Source of the DNA: Paenibacillus solanacearum
Lineage (GTDB): Bacteria; Bacillota; Bacilli; Paenibacillales; NBRC-103111
Reading direction: 5' to 3'
Assembly: GCF_910593845.1 (NCBI RefSeq)
Contig: NZ_CAJVAS010000023.1
Coordinates: 34,538-98,537, forward strand
Length of the DNA stretch: 64,000 nucleotides
The position numbers and the translations under genes are program-made. The notes below the pieces were generated by a model. The model made no database searches. It saw only the letters and a list, made by a program, of their open reading frames with translations, and was not told the origin of the DNA. Shown one piece after another: positions 33,840 to 42,325 of this stretch (position 1 is the first letter of the stretch; each line of letters opens with the position of its first letter).

Positions 33840-34217
33840 TTATTCTTTAAAATCGTTATATCCTACGCTGTTGAGCTTGCCTTGCCAGAAAATGAGCTGC
33901 GCCGTGCCGCCGTTTTTGCCTTTATATTGATAAACGACCTGGGTTTCATTTTTCTTGACGAGCTTGCCGAGGCCGATTTTTTTGGCTACTTCATCGAAGG
34001 TCGATCCCATAGCGACGGAATCCATCTGCTGCTTGGTGATGACCGGTTCTTCCGCAGCTCCGGCAGGCGGTTCGGGAACGGCCGCTTGCGAATTATTCGC
34101 TCCCGGCGTTGGCGCAGGCGCAGGCGTTGCCGGCGGGTTCGCGGATGGGGAAGCGTCGGTGCAACCGGCGGCGGTCAGCATAACCAGCGCTGCTAGGATG
34201 ATGAGCTTTTGTTTCAT
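33840..34217 (-). CDS. Small lipoprotein
   Basis: 125 residues. N-terminal lipoprotein signal with lipobox LTAAGC, Cys at residue 19, then a Pro/Ala-rich linker to about residue 55 and a folded C-terminal part (VAMGSTFDEVAKKIG, VVYQYKGKNGGTAQLIFW, KLNSVGYNDF) that resembles the SmpA/BamE or DUF3862-like wedge fold. Start ATG 34217 has GGGAGGA upstream. Function unknown. It is probably attached to the outer face of the cell membrane. Confidence 0.78.
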   Translation of the reverse strand: MKQKLIILAALVMLTAAGCTDASPSANPPATPAPAPTPGANNSQAAVPEPPAGAAEEPVITKQQMDSVAMGSTFDEVAKKIGLGKLVKKNETQVVYQYKGKNGGTAQLIFWQGKLNSVGYNDFKE

Positions 34218-34609
34218 AGTGGGGTCCTCCCTTAGTGCGATTGCTATAGGTATTTCCATAATAAAGCTTCTTTACTACAACAGCTGCCATGCCGTAGGCC
34301 GTGTAAGGCGCCGCGCCTATCGGCCCGGCTACCACAACATTCGCAGCCTTACCGGAATATGAGAGGGGCGCTGATGGTTACATGATGCGATCCGTGCTCC
34401 TTTCGTATAGGGTGGCTCCATTATATTAACGCAGCAAGCAGAATAATGTTGCTTCCAACATCATATTTGAAATGAGCCGTGAGACCGTTATTCTTGCTTG
34501 CCGCCCACCTAATCCGTGACAACAGAGAGGTGAAATGTATCTTTTTTGGAAAACGGAGGAAAACTACAGGTTGGCTGTGAAGACAACGGAGAGAAAGGCG
34601 GTAAGCGGC
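34218..34609. other. Divergent intergenic region
   Basis: 392 bases between the leftward lipoprotein gene and the rightward hydrolase gene. The right part (from about 34420) is AT-rich and should carry the hydrolase promoter. I see no gene I can support. An alternative hydrolase start at 34535 would shorten it. Confidence 0.5.
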
Positions 34610-35476
34610 ATGCCCTTTGCGAATATGAACGGCGTCATGCTTCATTATCGGGTGAAAGGCACGGGAGTCCCGATCGTGTTCATCCATCCTCCGCTGCTGG
34701 CCGGCAATGTGTTCCATCGGCAGTTGACGGGGCTGGCCGGCCGGTTCCAGGCCATCGTTCCCGATTTGCGCGGGCATGGCCAAAGCGAGAAGGGGGAGCG
34801 CAGTATTACGTACGCGCTGCTGGCGGAGGATATCGTGTCGCTCTTGGATGAGTTGGAAATCAAGAAGGCTTACTTGTGTGGTTATTCGACGGGCGGCTCC
34901 GTCGCTTTGGAGGCGCTGCTGACGTATCCGGAACGGTTTTACGGGGGTATTCTTGTCAGCGCGATGTCTGAGGTCGGCACCCTCCGGCTCAGAAGCGAAA
35001 TATGGGCGGCGGTCCGGCTGACGGGGCTTCGGGTGAAGCGGCTTGCGGCGGCGGTCATTGCGCTGGGCAACGCCGATCGCGCGGACACGTTCAAACGGCT
35101 GTACGATGCGGCGCTGCAAGGGGCAGTCGAGCGGCTGCATGAATATTTTCGCTGCAGCCTGCATTATAACTGTACGCACCGGCTCCATGAGATCGACAAC
35201 CCGATATTGCTGCTGTATGGGGAGAAGGACAAGCTGTTCCTGCATCATCGGAGGCTGCTGCAGCGCGAATTGCGCAACGAAACGTTTCGCATCGTCAAAC
35301 GCGCGGGGCATCAAATTCCGACGAAAGCGGCCGAGGATATGAACGGTCATATCCGGGACTGGATCGACCGCCAGGACCCGTGGAAGCTGGCACCGCGCGA
35401 GCGGGCGGACAGCCGGTACGAGGCGCTGCTTACTTTCGAATCGTATGAGGATGAGCAGCAGCGGGAATTCACATAG
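34610..35476 (+). CDS. Alpha/beta-hydrolase
   Basis: About 288 residues with the alpha/beta-hydrolase fold. Oxyanion region VFIHPPLLAG, nucleophile elbow GYSTGG (Ser about residue 97), acid in YGEKDKLF and base His in RAGHQIP. The family ranges from esterases to haloperoxidases; the substrate cannot be read. Start: ATG 34610 has AAAGGCGGT, nearly the ideal ribosome binding site, at 7 bases and gives the standard N-terminus MPFANMNGVMLHY; an earlier ATG at 34535 is the alternative. The C-terminal 30 residues are highly charged. Confidence 0.85.
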   Translation: MPFANMNGVMLHYRVKGTGVPIVFIHPPLLAGNVFHRQLTGLAGRFQAIVPDLRGHGQSEKGERSITYALLAEDIVSLLDELEIKKAYLCGYSTGGSVALEALLTYPERFYGGILVSAMSEVGTLRLRSEIWAAVRLTGLRVKRLAAAVIALGNADRADTFKRLYDAALQGAVERLHEYFRCSLHYNCTHRLHEIDNPILLLYGEKDKLFLHHRRLLQRELRNETFRIVKRAGHQIPTKAAEDMNGHIRDWIDRQDPWKLAPRERADSRYEALLTFESYEDEQQREFT

Positions 35477-35488
35477 ACGGATTTTATT

Positions 35489-35518
35489 TTGCCTGCAAAG
35501 TCGCGCTCATAGTACAAT
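35489..35518 (+). promoter_or_regulatory. Probable SigA promoter for the His-rich gene
   Basis: TTGCCT (35489-35494), 18 bp, TACAAT (35513-35518), about 53 bases before the start codon. Confidence 0.5.
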
Positions 35519-35571
35519 AAGGGCAGTACGGCGATCCATCATTATCCAAATGGAACAGCGGAGGGATGCCT

Positions 35572-35856
35572 ATGAGTCCGGGAATCGCCGGCTTGATCAT
35601 TATCATATTGCTGCTGGGGGCGCTGGCCGTCCGTGCGGCCGTGCGGAAGCCGGGCCGGCCGCGGCGGCATGATCCGCGGTCAACCGATGCTGCCCATTTC
35701 GGTCTGACTGCTGCGGATGAGGCGCATCGCCATCATCATCACCACCCGCATCATCACCACCATCACGGCCATCATGCAGGGGATAACGGACATCATGGCC
35801 ACGGCCATTCCGATTCCAGCGGCGACAGTGGAGGCGGAGGCGGGGAAGGAGATTAA
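35572..35856 (+). CDS. His-rich single-pass membrane protein
   Basis: 94 residues. One N-terminal helix (IAGLIIIILLLGALAVRAAV), a basic patch KPGRPRRH, then a tail with about 22 histidines between residues 50 and 80, in clusters of up to six, and an end rich in Gly, Ser and Asp. GGAGGG lies 6 bases before ATG 35572 but directly against the ATG at 35566, so 35572 is chosen. The tail is suited to binding Ni, Zn or Cu. It is followed 2 bases later by an HD hydrolase gene. Basic residues after the helix suggest a cytoplasmic tail (inference). Function unknown. Confidence 0.7.
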   Translation: MSPGIAGLIIIILLLGALAVRAAVRKPGRPRRHDPRSTDAAHFGLTAADEAHRHHHHHPHHHHHHGHHAGDNGHHGHGHSDSSGDSGGGGGEGD

Positions 35857-35858
35857 TC

Positions 35859-36527
35859 ATGAGCACCACGAGCAAATCCGAGATACTGGAACGGGCGAGA
35901 TTATATGTCAGGCAAGAGCTGGGGCGGGACAGCAGCGGCCACGACTGGTGGCACATCGTTCGGATCACGGCGATGGCCCGGCGGCTGGCCGCCGAGGAAC
36001 GAGCCGACCTGTTCGTATGCGAGCTGGCCGCCCTGCTGCACGATGTGGCGGATGAGAAGCTCAATACGAGCAAGGAAGCCGGGCTTGGCAAAGTAAGGTC
36101 GTGGCTGGAGCAGGCGGAAGTCGGCCCGGCGGACAGGGAGCATGTCATGGAGATTATATCCACGATGTCATACGGGGGAGGGCATGGCCAGCCCATGCGC
36201 ACGCTGGAAGGACGTGTCGTGCAGGATGCCGACCGGCTGGATGCGCTCGGCGCGATCGGCATTGCCCGGACGTTCGCGTACGGCGGCTGGAAAGGATCGC
36301 CGATGCATGATCCGGAGCTTCCGCCGAGAGAGCGCATGACGTCGGAGCAATACCGCAGCGAGCAGGGGACGGCGATCAATCATTTTTACGAGAAGCTGCT
36401 GAAGCTGAAGCAGCGTATGAATACGGATACAGCCCGCGCGATTGCGGAGGAGCGTCACCGGTTCATGGAAGAGTTCCTCGAACAGTTTTACCGCGAATGG
36501 GACGCCGAGGACGCCAACGGGCTATAG
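35859..36527 (+). CDS. HD-domain phosphohydrolase (YedJ-like)
   Basis: 222 residues. Metal ligands of the HD superfamily are visible: H28 or H32 in GHDWWHIVRI, H61-D62 in LLHDVAD and D125 in QDADRLDA. The layout matches the YedJ/YpgQ branch, which hydrolyses nucleotides or related phosphates with divalent metal. It starts 2 bases after the His-rich membrane protein gene, so the two are one transcript; a metal-supply link between them is tempting but untested. The HAD-NUDIX gene follows 68 bases later on the same strand. Confidence 0.87.
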   Translation: MSTTSKSEILERARLYVRQELGRDSSGHDWWHIVRITAMARRLAAEERADLFVCELAALLHDVADEKLNTSKEAGLGKVRSWLEQAEVGPADREHVMEIISTMSYGGGHGQPMRTLEGRVVQDADRLDALGAIGIARTFAYGGWKGSPMHDPELPPRERMTSEQYRSEQGTAINHFYEKLLKLKQRMNTDTARAIAEERHRFMEEFLEQFYREWDAEDANGL

Positions 36528-36595
36528 CGCGCGGAGCGCATAAGGTAGCCCGTCCGGGGCAGCCGTGTCATGCGGGGGAGCGAAAGCAAGGAAAT

Positions 36596-37888
36596 ATGGG
36601 GCAGAGGAGCAATCAACCTGTGACGATCAAAGCCGTGTTGTTCGATTTCGACGGGACGTTGGCGGATACGCTGCCGCTTTCGTTTCGGGCGTTTCAAGCT
36701 GTCTTTCAAGCGTACGATAAGCGCGATGTGACGATAGAGCAGTTGGTTTCGATGTTCGGTCCGACCGAGGACGAGATTTTGCTGCGCAACCTGGAGAACA
36801 AGCATCGGGCACCGGAGGCGATCCGCGATTATTATCGCATGTACCGGGAAGGCCATCGCGACGGGCAATGTTTGCCGCAGGACATCGTGTCGATGCTGGA
36901 TACGATCGGCTCGCTGCACATCAAGATGGGGGTCATTACCGGGAAAAGCAGGCAGGCGTACCGGATTTCTGCGGAAGCGCTCGACCTGGATCGCTACTTC
37001 GATGTCGTCATTACCGGCGACGACGTGCAAAGGCCGAAGCCCGACCCGGAAGGAATCGACATGGCGCTCGCTTCGCTCGGCGTAAAGCGGGAGGAAGCGG
37101 TCTTTGTCGGCGACAGCGATGCCGACATTGCGGCCGGACGGGCGGCCGGATTGCGCACGTACGGGGCGCACTGGCTGCCGGTGAGCCAGTCGCCGACGTT
37201 CGGGATCAGGCCGGATGACATTTTTACCAGTGTCGATCCGTTCCTCACCCTGCTGCGCGAAGCGTCCGGCAAGGTATTCCGCTGGCTGGAGTGGGCGAAG
37301 CAAATTCAGGCAATTTCGCAGACGGGGCTTTCTTACGTCAAGGACGTGTACGACAAGGAACGATACGAAGCGCTGCGCGAGCTTAGCGTAGAGATCATGC
37401 AGCATTACACGCAGGTCGGGACGGATGGCATCCGCATGACGTTTGCAAACGAGCGGGGTTATGCCACGCCGAAGGTCGACGTTCGCGGCGTCGTGTTTCG
37501 CGATAACCGGATATTGCTTGTCCGGGAAAAGGCGGACGGCGCCTGGTCTCTGCCCGGCGGCTGGGCCGATATCGGGCACTCCCCAACCGAAGTGGCAGTG
37601 AAAGAAATTCACGAGGAAGCAGGTTACCGGACCGAGCCCGTCCGGCTTCTGGCCGTCTTGGACAAAAAATTCCATGATCACCCGCCGGAACCGTATCATA
37701 TTTACAAAATCTTCATTCAATGCGCGATCGTCGGCGGCGAAGCGGCTGGCGGTGTGGAGACGAGCGAGGTTCGGTTTTTCGGCGAAGACGAGCTGCCCCC
37801 GCTGTCGCTGGAGCGCAATACGGCAAAGCAGATCAAGACGATGTTCGAATTTTTGCGCAATCCGGAGAAGCAAGCGATATTGGACTGA
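36596..37888 (+). CDS. HAD phosphatase fused to NUDIX hydrolase
   Basis: About 430 residues carrying two enzymes in one uninterrupted frame. Residues 10-225 are a HAD phosphatase of the phosphoglycolate/beta-phosphoglucomutase type: motif I LFDFDGTLADT, motif II TGKSRQ, motif III/IV KPDPEG and VGDSDADI. Residues 235-290 form a helical NUDIX_N-type linker (ERYEALRELSVEIMQHYTQV) and 300-430 a NUDIX domain, VFRDNRILLVREKADGAWSL, with box GWADIGHSPTEVAVKEIHEE: the first Glu is His and the Arg is Lys, as in some YjhB-like proteins. Both halves act on phosphates of small metabolites; a joint repair or house-cleaning role is inference. The start could also be GTG at 36626. Confidence 0.85.
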   Translation: MGQRSNQPVTIKAVLFDFDGTLADTLPLSFRAFQAVFQAYDKRDVTIEQLVSMFGPTEDEILLRNLENKHRAPEAIRDYYRMYREGHRDGQCLPQDIVSMLDTIGSLHIKMGVITGKSRQAYRISAEALDLDRYFDVVITGDDVQRPKPDPEGIDMALASLGVKREEAVFVGDSDADIAAGRAAGLRTYGAHWLPVSQSPTFGIRPDDIFTSVDPFLTLLREASGKVFRWLEWAKQIQAISQTGLSYVKDVYDKERYEALRELSVEIMQHYTQVGTDGIRMTFANERGYATPKVDVRGVVFRDNRILLVREKADGAWSLPGGWADIGHSPTEVAVKEIHEEAGYRTEPVRLLAVLDKKFHDHPPEPYHIYKIFIQCAIVGGEAAGGVETSEVRFFGEDELPPLSLERNTAKQIKTMFEFLRNPEKQAILD

Positions 37889-37928
37889 ACCCGTTCACGA
37901 TGACGGCAATTATATTTTTCTAACCGAT

Positions 37929-38016
37929 AGGGGCTGTTCCTCATGCCGTCAAGCGCATGGCAGGGGAACGGCCCCTTCTTGCTGCATGCGGCCCGCTGCC
38001 GGAAGCGGGCCGTTCT
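37929..38016 (+). terminator. Tandem hairpins between HAD-NUDIX and MocR genes
   Basis: First hairpin GGGGC...GCCCC (37930-37976) with several inner pairs, followed by TTCTT. Second hairpin CGGCCCGCT (37989-37997) with AGCGGGCCG (38004-38012) followed by TTCTTG. Convergent genes lie on either side. Confidence 0.7.
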
Positions 38017-38049
38017 TGTGCAATGGCGGCGATTCCCGGGCGGTTCGGC

Positions 38050-39438
38050 TTATTCCAGCCAATCGATGACCGGAGCCCATTGCAGCGGGGGCTGATGCCG
38101 AAGATGTTCGCGGAGCATTTGGCCGATTCGGCCGATTCCTTCCTCGATCTGAGCTTCGTTCGTACGGATGATGCTAAGACGCAATCCGTTGTCTTTGGCG
38201 AAGGCAGGCAAGAAGCATCGGTCCGTCGGAGCCGTCAGGATGCCCTGCTGCTTGAGCAGCGCGCCGATGTCGGACGCAGGCAGGCCGTCTGGCAGCAGAA
38301 GCCGGCAGAACAGGCCCGCTTCGGGCACGTGAATGCGGGCTTCCTCCGGCAAATGCTGCTTGCAGGCGGAACGCAGCGCTTCCATGCGGGAGCGGTAGCG
38401 CTCCTGCATATGGTCGGCGTGGCGGCCGTACATGCCGCAGTTCAAGTACAGCTCCAGGGCGCCCTGCGACAGCGCCGCCGTGCTGGAGTCGGCGGAAGCC
38501 TTGAACAAGCGGAACGTTTCGATCAGCGCTCGGGGCAGCACTGCAGCCGCCAGCCGCAGCCCCGGAAGCATCACCTTGGAGAAGCTCTTCACGTAGACGA
38601 CATGGCCGGAATCGCTGTACGCATAGATCGGGTCCGCCCGGCGTCCGGCCTCGAGATCCGCGATATAATCATCCTCCACGATATACACGTCGTAGGCGGC
38701 GGCAAGGCGGGCGATCCGCTCCTTCACCTCCGGGGAATAGCTCGTTCCGAGCGGGTTATGAAAGCGCGGCACCGTGTAAAAAAATTTGATCGGATTGCTG
38801 CGGAAATGCCGTTCCAGCTCCTCCAGATCGATACCTTGCCCGGTTCGGGCGATGCCGATCGCGGTGACGCCGAGCAGCTCAAGCGACCGGAGCATTCCGG
38901 GATAGGTCGGCTGTTCCACAAGGACGGCCTGTTTGCCGTTCGGGAACGGCATGCCGGCAAGCAGATGGAGCGCCTGCTGCGAGCCGGAGACGACGCTGAT
39001 TTGCTCCGGCGCGGCGAACACTTGCTTGTCGGCCAAATGCCGCTGCAGTGCCTGCCGCAATGAGGCGAAGCCTTGCGGGTCGGAATACGTGAACAAGCGG
39101 TCTTTGTACAACTCGATCGCCCGGTTCATACAGTGCTGAAAATCCGCGTACGGCATGACAGCGGGATCCGGCGCGGCAGAGGAAAAATCGATTCCTTCGC
39201 CGGCGCCTGCGGTACGGCTGGAAGCGGGCCGAACGACGGCATAATATCCGCTCTTGGGTACGGAATAAACGAGATGTTCTTTCTCCAGACCTTCATAGGC
39301 GCGAATGGCCGTATTTTTGCTGCATCCGAAACGTACCGTCAGTTCTCGGATAGAGGGCAGCTTCGCTCCCGGACGAATGACGCCCGATTCGATGTCGCCT
39401 CGGAAGGCGTCTATAATGCGGTTATATTTCAGCTCCAC
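38050..39438 (-). CDS. MocR-type GntR regulator fused to aminotransferase domain (PdxR-like)
   Basis: About 462 residues. N-terminal GntR winged HTH (KLPSIRELTVRFGCSKNTAI) and a fold-type I aminotransferase domain with the PLP lysine in VYVKSFSKVMLPGLRL. MocR regulators use PLP or PLP-aldimines as effector; PdxR (vitamin B6) and GabR are examples. The frame is open to 39540, but that gives an unrelated extension; GTG 39438 has GGAGATGG upstream and yields VELKYNRIIDAF as start. It is divergent from a GNAT gene, a possible target. Confidence 0.87.
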   Translation of the reverse strand: MELKYNRIIDAFRGDIESGVIRPGAKLPSIRELTVRFGCSKNTAIRAYEGLEKEHLVYSVPKSGYYAVVRPASSRTAGAGEGIDFSSAAPDPAVMPYADFQHCMNRAIELYKDRLFTYSDPQGFASLRQALQRHLADKQVFAAPEQISVVSGSQQALHLLAGMPFPNGKQAVLVEQPTYPGMLRSLELLGVTAIGIARTGQGIDLEELERHFRSNPIKFFYTVPRFHNPLGTSYSPEVKERIARLAAAYDVYIVEDDYIADLEAGRRADPIYAYSDSGHVVYVKSFSKVMLPGLRLAAAVLPRALIETFRLFKASADSSTAALSQGALELYLNCGMYGRHADHMQERYRSRMEALRSACKQHLPEEARIHVPEAGLFCRLLLPDGLPASDIGALLKQQGILTAPTDRCFLPAFAKDNGLRLSIIRTNEAQIEEGIGRIGQMLREHLRHQPPLQWAPVIDWLE

Positions 39439-39560
39439 GAGACCATCTCCAGTATCGAATTGTGTACGGGTACAGTGTCGACAAATAATAAACAGGCGAA
39501 TCATCGTATCCAGTATACTCCTTATTGTCACCGCAATCATACCGACTTGGAGGGATACAG

Positions 39561-39986
39561 ATGGAATGGATACATGGACAACAGCCTTATCGGATTAGCG
39601 ACAGGAAAGAACTGCTGCAGACGGATATTGTGCACGCTCTGCTGCAGACGAGCTATTGGGCGGGGAACCGTTCCAAGGAGACCATCATTCGAAGCATAGA
39701 GGGCTCGTTGTGCCTGGGACTCTACGATGCGGATACGCATCAGATCGGCTACTTGCGAGTCGTGACCGATTATGCGACATTCGCTTGGGTGTGCGATGTC
39801 ATCGTGCATCCGGAGCATCGCGGACAGGGACTCGGCAAGTGGCTGGTTCAATGCCTGGTCGAGCATCCGAAGCTGCACGGCATCCAGATGATTCTTGGCA
39901 CGCGCGATGCCCACGGCTTGTACGAGCAGTTCGGGTTCGAACGCAGGGAAATGATGCGCAGGCTGGCGCCGGCACGAGAGGCCTAG
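39561..39986 (+). CDS. GNAT-family N-acetyltransferase
   Basis: 141 residues with GNAT motif A at VIVHPEHRGQGLGKWLV (acetyl-CoA pyrophosphate loop Q/R-x-x-G-x-G/A) and motif B at LGTRDAHGLYEQFGF. The N-terminal WIHGQQPYRISDRKE is typical of small GNAT proteins of the YafP/arylamine-related branch. The substrate is unknown. GGAGG lies before the ATG. It is divergent from the MocR gene (122 bases), which may regulate it. Confidence 0.85.
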   Translation: MEWIHGQQPYRISDRKELLQTDIVHALLQTSYWAGNRSKETIIRSIEGSLCLGLYDADTHQIGYLRVVTDYATFAWVCDVIVHPEHRGQGLGKWLVQCLVEHPKLHGIQMILGTRDAHGLYEQFGFERREMMRRLAPAREA

Positions 39987-40005
39987 CGAGGTGTGCAAAC
40001 GCATG

Positions 40006-40057
40006 TTAATTAAACAGACTTGTGTCGTCTTTATGAGATACAAGTCTGTTTAGTTAA
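40006..40057. repeat. 18-bp inverted repeat (hairpin) before pyrF
   Basis: An 18-base arm starting TTAATTAAACAGACTTGT (40006-40023) pairs with ACAAGTCTGTTTAGTTAA (40040-40057) with one mismatch and a 16-base loop. It lies 20 bases after the GNAT stop and marks the change to AT-rich DNA. It may be a terminator for the GNAT gene or a scar of an insertion. T-run weak. Confidence 0.6.
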
Positions 40058-40166
40058 TGACCCTTCTTTAGCTATCCAAGGGAAACATGCACCTTTATTC
40101 ATTGCCGCAAATAACGAGTTATTCTATACTGAACAATGGATAAAGAAACCAAGGGGAGAGCTGATT

Positions 40167-41087
40167 GTGGTCAATTTTGCAGACGTACTGATAGATGAAA
40201 GTAAAAAGAAGAACAGCGTTTTAGTGGTCGGGTTGGACCCCGATGTGAAGTTTCTCCCGGATTGTTTACTGAAAAATGTAGATTATTCATCGAACGAAAG
40301 CATTTCAGATGCCATATATGAGTTCAACAAAATCATTATTAATGCGGTTGCTGACCATGTAGTTGCTGTAAAACCCCAACTTGCTTATTACGAAGTATAT
40401 GGCAGTTACGGAATCAAGGCTCTGGAAAAAACGATCAGCTACGCTCGTTCAAAAGAATTAATCATCATCAATGATGCAAAAAGAGGCGATATTGGTTCAA
40501 CCTCCGCTGCTTATGCGCGTGCCTTTTTAGGGGATGGGGCGATTTCGGGCGACATGGTTACAGTAAATCCCTTTTTAGGCAGTGATGGATATATGCCTTT
40601 TATAGAAGCTGCACAAGAGAATAACAAGGGAGTCTTTTTGCTGCTTAAAACATCAAACCCTTCGTCATACGAAATTCAAGACCTCAAATTGGAGAACGGG
40701 GAACTGCTTTACTTCAAGCTGGCAGAAGAAATTGAAAAGTTGGCATGTAAGACGATAGGAGTTAATAACTATTCATTTATTGGCGCGGTCGTTGGTGCTA
40801 CGTACCCGGAAGAAGCAAAAAGGATACGAGAAACGTTACCGCATTCCATTTTTCTTGTTCCTGGGTTTGGGGCGCAAGGCGGAAAAGCCGAGGATCTAAG
40901 TGTATTTTTTGATGTAAGCGGCAATGGGGCGGTTGTCTCTTCTTCAAGGGGGATCATTTACTCTTACATGAACGAAACAGATGATTGGAACAAGACAACT
41001 GAAAATGAAATGCAAGGATACATAAACGAGGCAGCGATAAAAGCAAAAGAGCAACTTAACGAAGTAAGATTTTCAAGTAATCGATGA
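40167..41087 (+). CDS. pyrF: Orotidine-5'-phosphate decarboxylase, long (subfamily 2) type
   Basis: About 306 residues, longer than the 230-240 of the common Bacillus PyrF, and of the subfamily 2 form (YVVAVKPQLAYYE-type strand, catalytic DAKRGDIGSTSAAYA). It decarboxylates OMP to UMP in pyrimidine synthesis. GTG start at 40167 with GGGGAG 8 bases upstream; the frame continues to 40020 without support. The gene stands alone, away from a pyr operon, and is visibly AT-rich with codon use unlike the GC-rich genes on its left, so it is probably acquired or an extra copy. Confidence 0.88.
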   Translation: MVNFADVLIDESKKKNSVLVVGLDPDVKFLPDCLLKNVDYSSNESISDAIYEFNKIIINAVADHVVAVKPQLAYYEVYGSYGIKALEKTISYARSKELIIINDAKRGDIGSTSAAYARAFLGDGAISGDMVTVNPFLGSDGYMPFIEAAQENNKGVFLLLKTSNPSSYEIQDLKLENGELLYFKLAEEIEKLACKTIGVNNYSFIGAVVGATYPEEAKRIRETLPHSIFLVPGFGAQGGKAEDLSVFFDVSGNGAVVSSSRGIIYSYMNETDDWNKTTENEMQGYINEAAIKAKEQLNEVRFSSNR

Positions 41088-41099
41088 GACGAAGAAGGG

Positions 41100-41570
41100 A
41101 AAATCGAAAATGAAGACGATCAAGTGCATGATGAACCACTTGTACTGGGCGGACGGACGCATCTTGGATGCGCTTGAGGAGAGCGAGACGAAGAACAAGG
41201 ACCTTCTGAAGCTGGTCCGGCACGTCGCGGTCGCGGAACGAGTCTGGCTGTCCCGATTGCAGGGCAAGGGCAGTGCGCAATATTCGTTATGGGAGGAAGC
41301 GGAAGACCTGACGGCGATCCGGACGATGTTCGAAGAAAACGCCGAGCAATATCGCGTCTATATCGAAGGGATCGAGGAATCCCATTTGGACGAGATGATC
41401 GACTATGCGAACCAGAGCGGAGCTCCGTTCCGAACGTCCGTCCGGGACATCCTGTTGCAGGTCCTCTTGCATGGGCAATATCACCGGGGACAGATCAACC
41501 GGGCACTTCGGATCGAATCAGCGGAGCCTGCCCAGATCGATTACATCACGTTGACGAGGCTCTAACAGGT
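41100..41570 (+). repeat. Direct repeat containing dinB, left copy
   Basis: About 470 bases, from just before the dinB start to the bases after its stop, recur at 42312-42782 at roughly 95 percent identity by eye. Differences are mostly at third codon positions. Confidence 0.85.
41110..41565 (+). CDS. DinB-family protein, copy 1
   Basis: A 151-residue DinB/YfiT-like four-helix protein. The metal-ligand histidines are at NHLYWADGR near the start, LVRHVAVAERVWL and LLHGQYHRGQINRAL. The family includes thiol-dependent transferases and damage-inducible proteins; no certain reaction. It starts 22 bases after pyrF. A near-identical copy lies 1212 bases further right (42322-42777), with about seven residue differences. 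Confidence 0.87.
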   Translation: MKTIKCMMNHLYWADGRILDALEESETKNKDLLKLVRHVAVAERVWLSRLQGKGSAQYSLWEEAEDLTAIRTMFEENAEQYRVYIEGIEESHLDEMIDYANQSGAPFRTSVRDILLQVLLHGQYHRGQINRALRIESAEPAQIDYITLTRL

Positions 41571-41588
41571 TTCAGGAGGGATACACTG

Positions 41589-42122
41589 TTGCGTAGGCAT
41601 GAGCATGGAAAAGGCGTATCTTTAGGTACCCGCTTCATCGCTTTTTTGTGGGATTATGTAATTATTGCGGGTTATATCGTCCTACTGGTCTGTGTATCAT
41701 TTTTTATACGACCGTTGTTAATTCCATTGTTTACGACGAATCCTTTAATGGCAGAAACCACGGGGTTTCTATTTATTACCCTTCCTGTATATCTTTATTT
41801 TGCCTTATGTGAGGGTTCGAAATCGAATGCGACATGGGGGAAACGGAAAATGGGGATTGTGGTTACTGGTACTCAGGGTCAACCCACCGGACTCGGGTCC
41901 TCACTTCTTCGCTCTGCTCTGAAATTCGCACCTTGGGAGCTAGCCCATTTCACGATCTGGCACATGGTTATTCCCTCCGACTTCCCAGAATCCGTTAATC
42001 TATCCTTACTGGGGACAGTCTATGGCCTGGTAATCATCTACATGATAAGTCCACTATGGAGCAAAAATAAACAAACAATATATGACTTTATTGCGGGGAC
42101 CGTGGTTAGGTACAGGGATTAA
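41589..42122 (+). CDS. RDD-family membrane protein
   Basis: About 177 residues: an RDD domain with three or four helices (IAFLWDYVIIAGYIVLLVCVSFF near the start, FLFITLPVYLYFALCEG, LLGTVYGLVIIYMISPLW) and the conserved acidic-basic residues RFIAFLWDY. TTG start at 41589, with AGGAGGG 8 bases upstream. It stands between the two dinB copies. The family's function is largely unknown; some members act in Na+/H+ or solute transport. Confidence 0.82.
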   Translation: MRRHEHGKGVSLGTRFIAFLWDYVIIAGYIVLLVCVSFFIRPLLIPLFTTNPLMAETTGFLFITLPVYLYFALCEGSKSNATWGKRKMGIVVTGTQGQPTGLGSSLLRSALKFAPWELAHFTIWHMVIPSDFPESVNLSLLGTVYGLVIIYMISPLWSKNKQTIYDFIAGTVVRYRD

Positions 42123-42142
42123 GTTTGAATTCGGAGGCCCCA

Positions 42143-42325
42143 ATGAACGAATTTTTAATGGGACATACATTAGGACTTCAGTTATTTGACGGCTTAAAGC
42201 CGGAGTTAACATCGTTCTATTATCGAATGTTAGGATCGATCGACGACGCAGACGATGCCGTTCAAGAGACCTTTTGGCCAAGTATCCATGATATGACAAA
42301 GTACAGAGGGGGAAACCGAAAATGA
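42143..42325 (+). pseudogene. Truncated sigma-70-family sigma factor fragment
   Basis: A 60-residue frame with GGAGG before its ATG. LKPELTSFYYRMLGSIDDADDAVQETF is region 2 of an extracytoplasmic-function sigma factor (the usual length is 170-300). After QETF the sequence departs from the family and ends at the start of the second dinB copy, its TGA overlapping the dinB ATG. Regions 2.4 to 4 are absent, so it cannot work as a sigma factor. The break coincides with the left end of the dinB duplicate, which probably caused the truncation. Confidence 0.75.
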
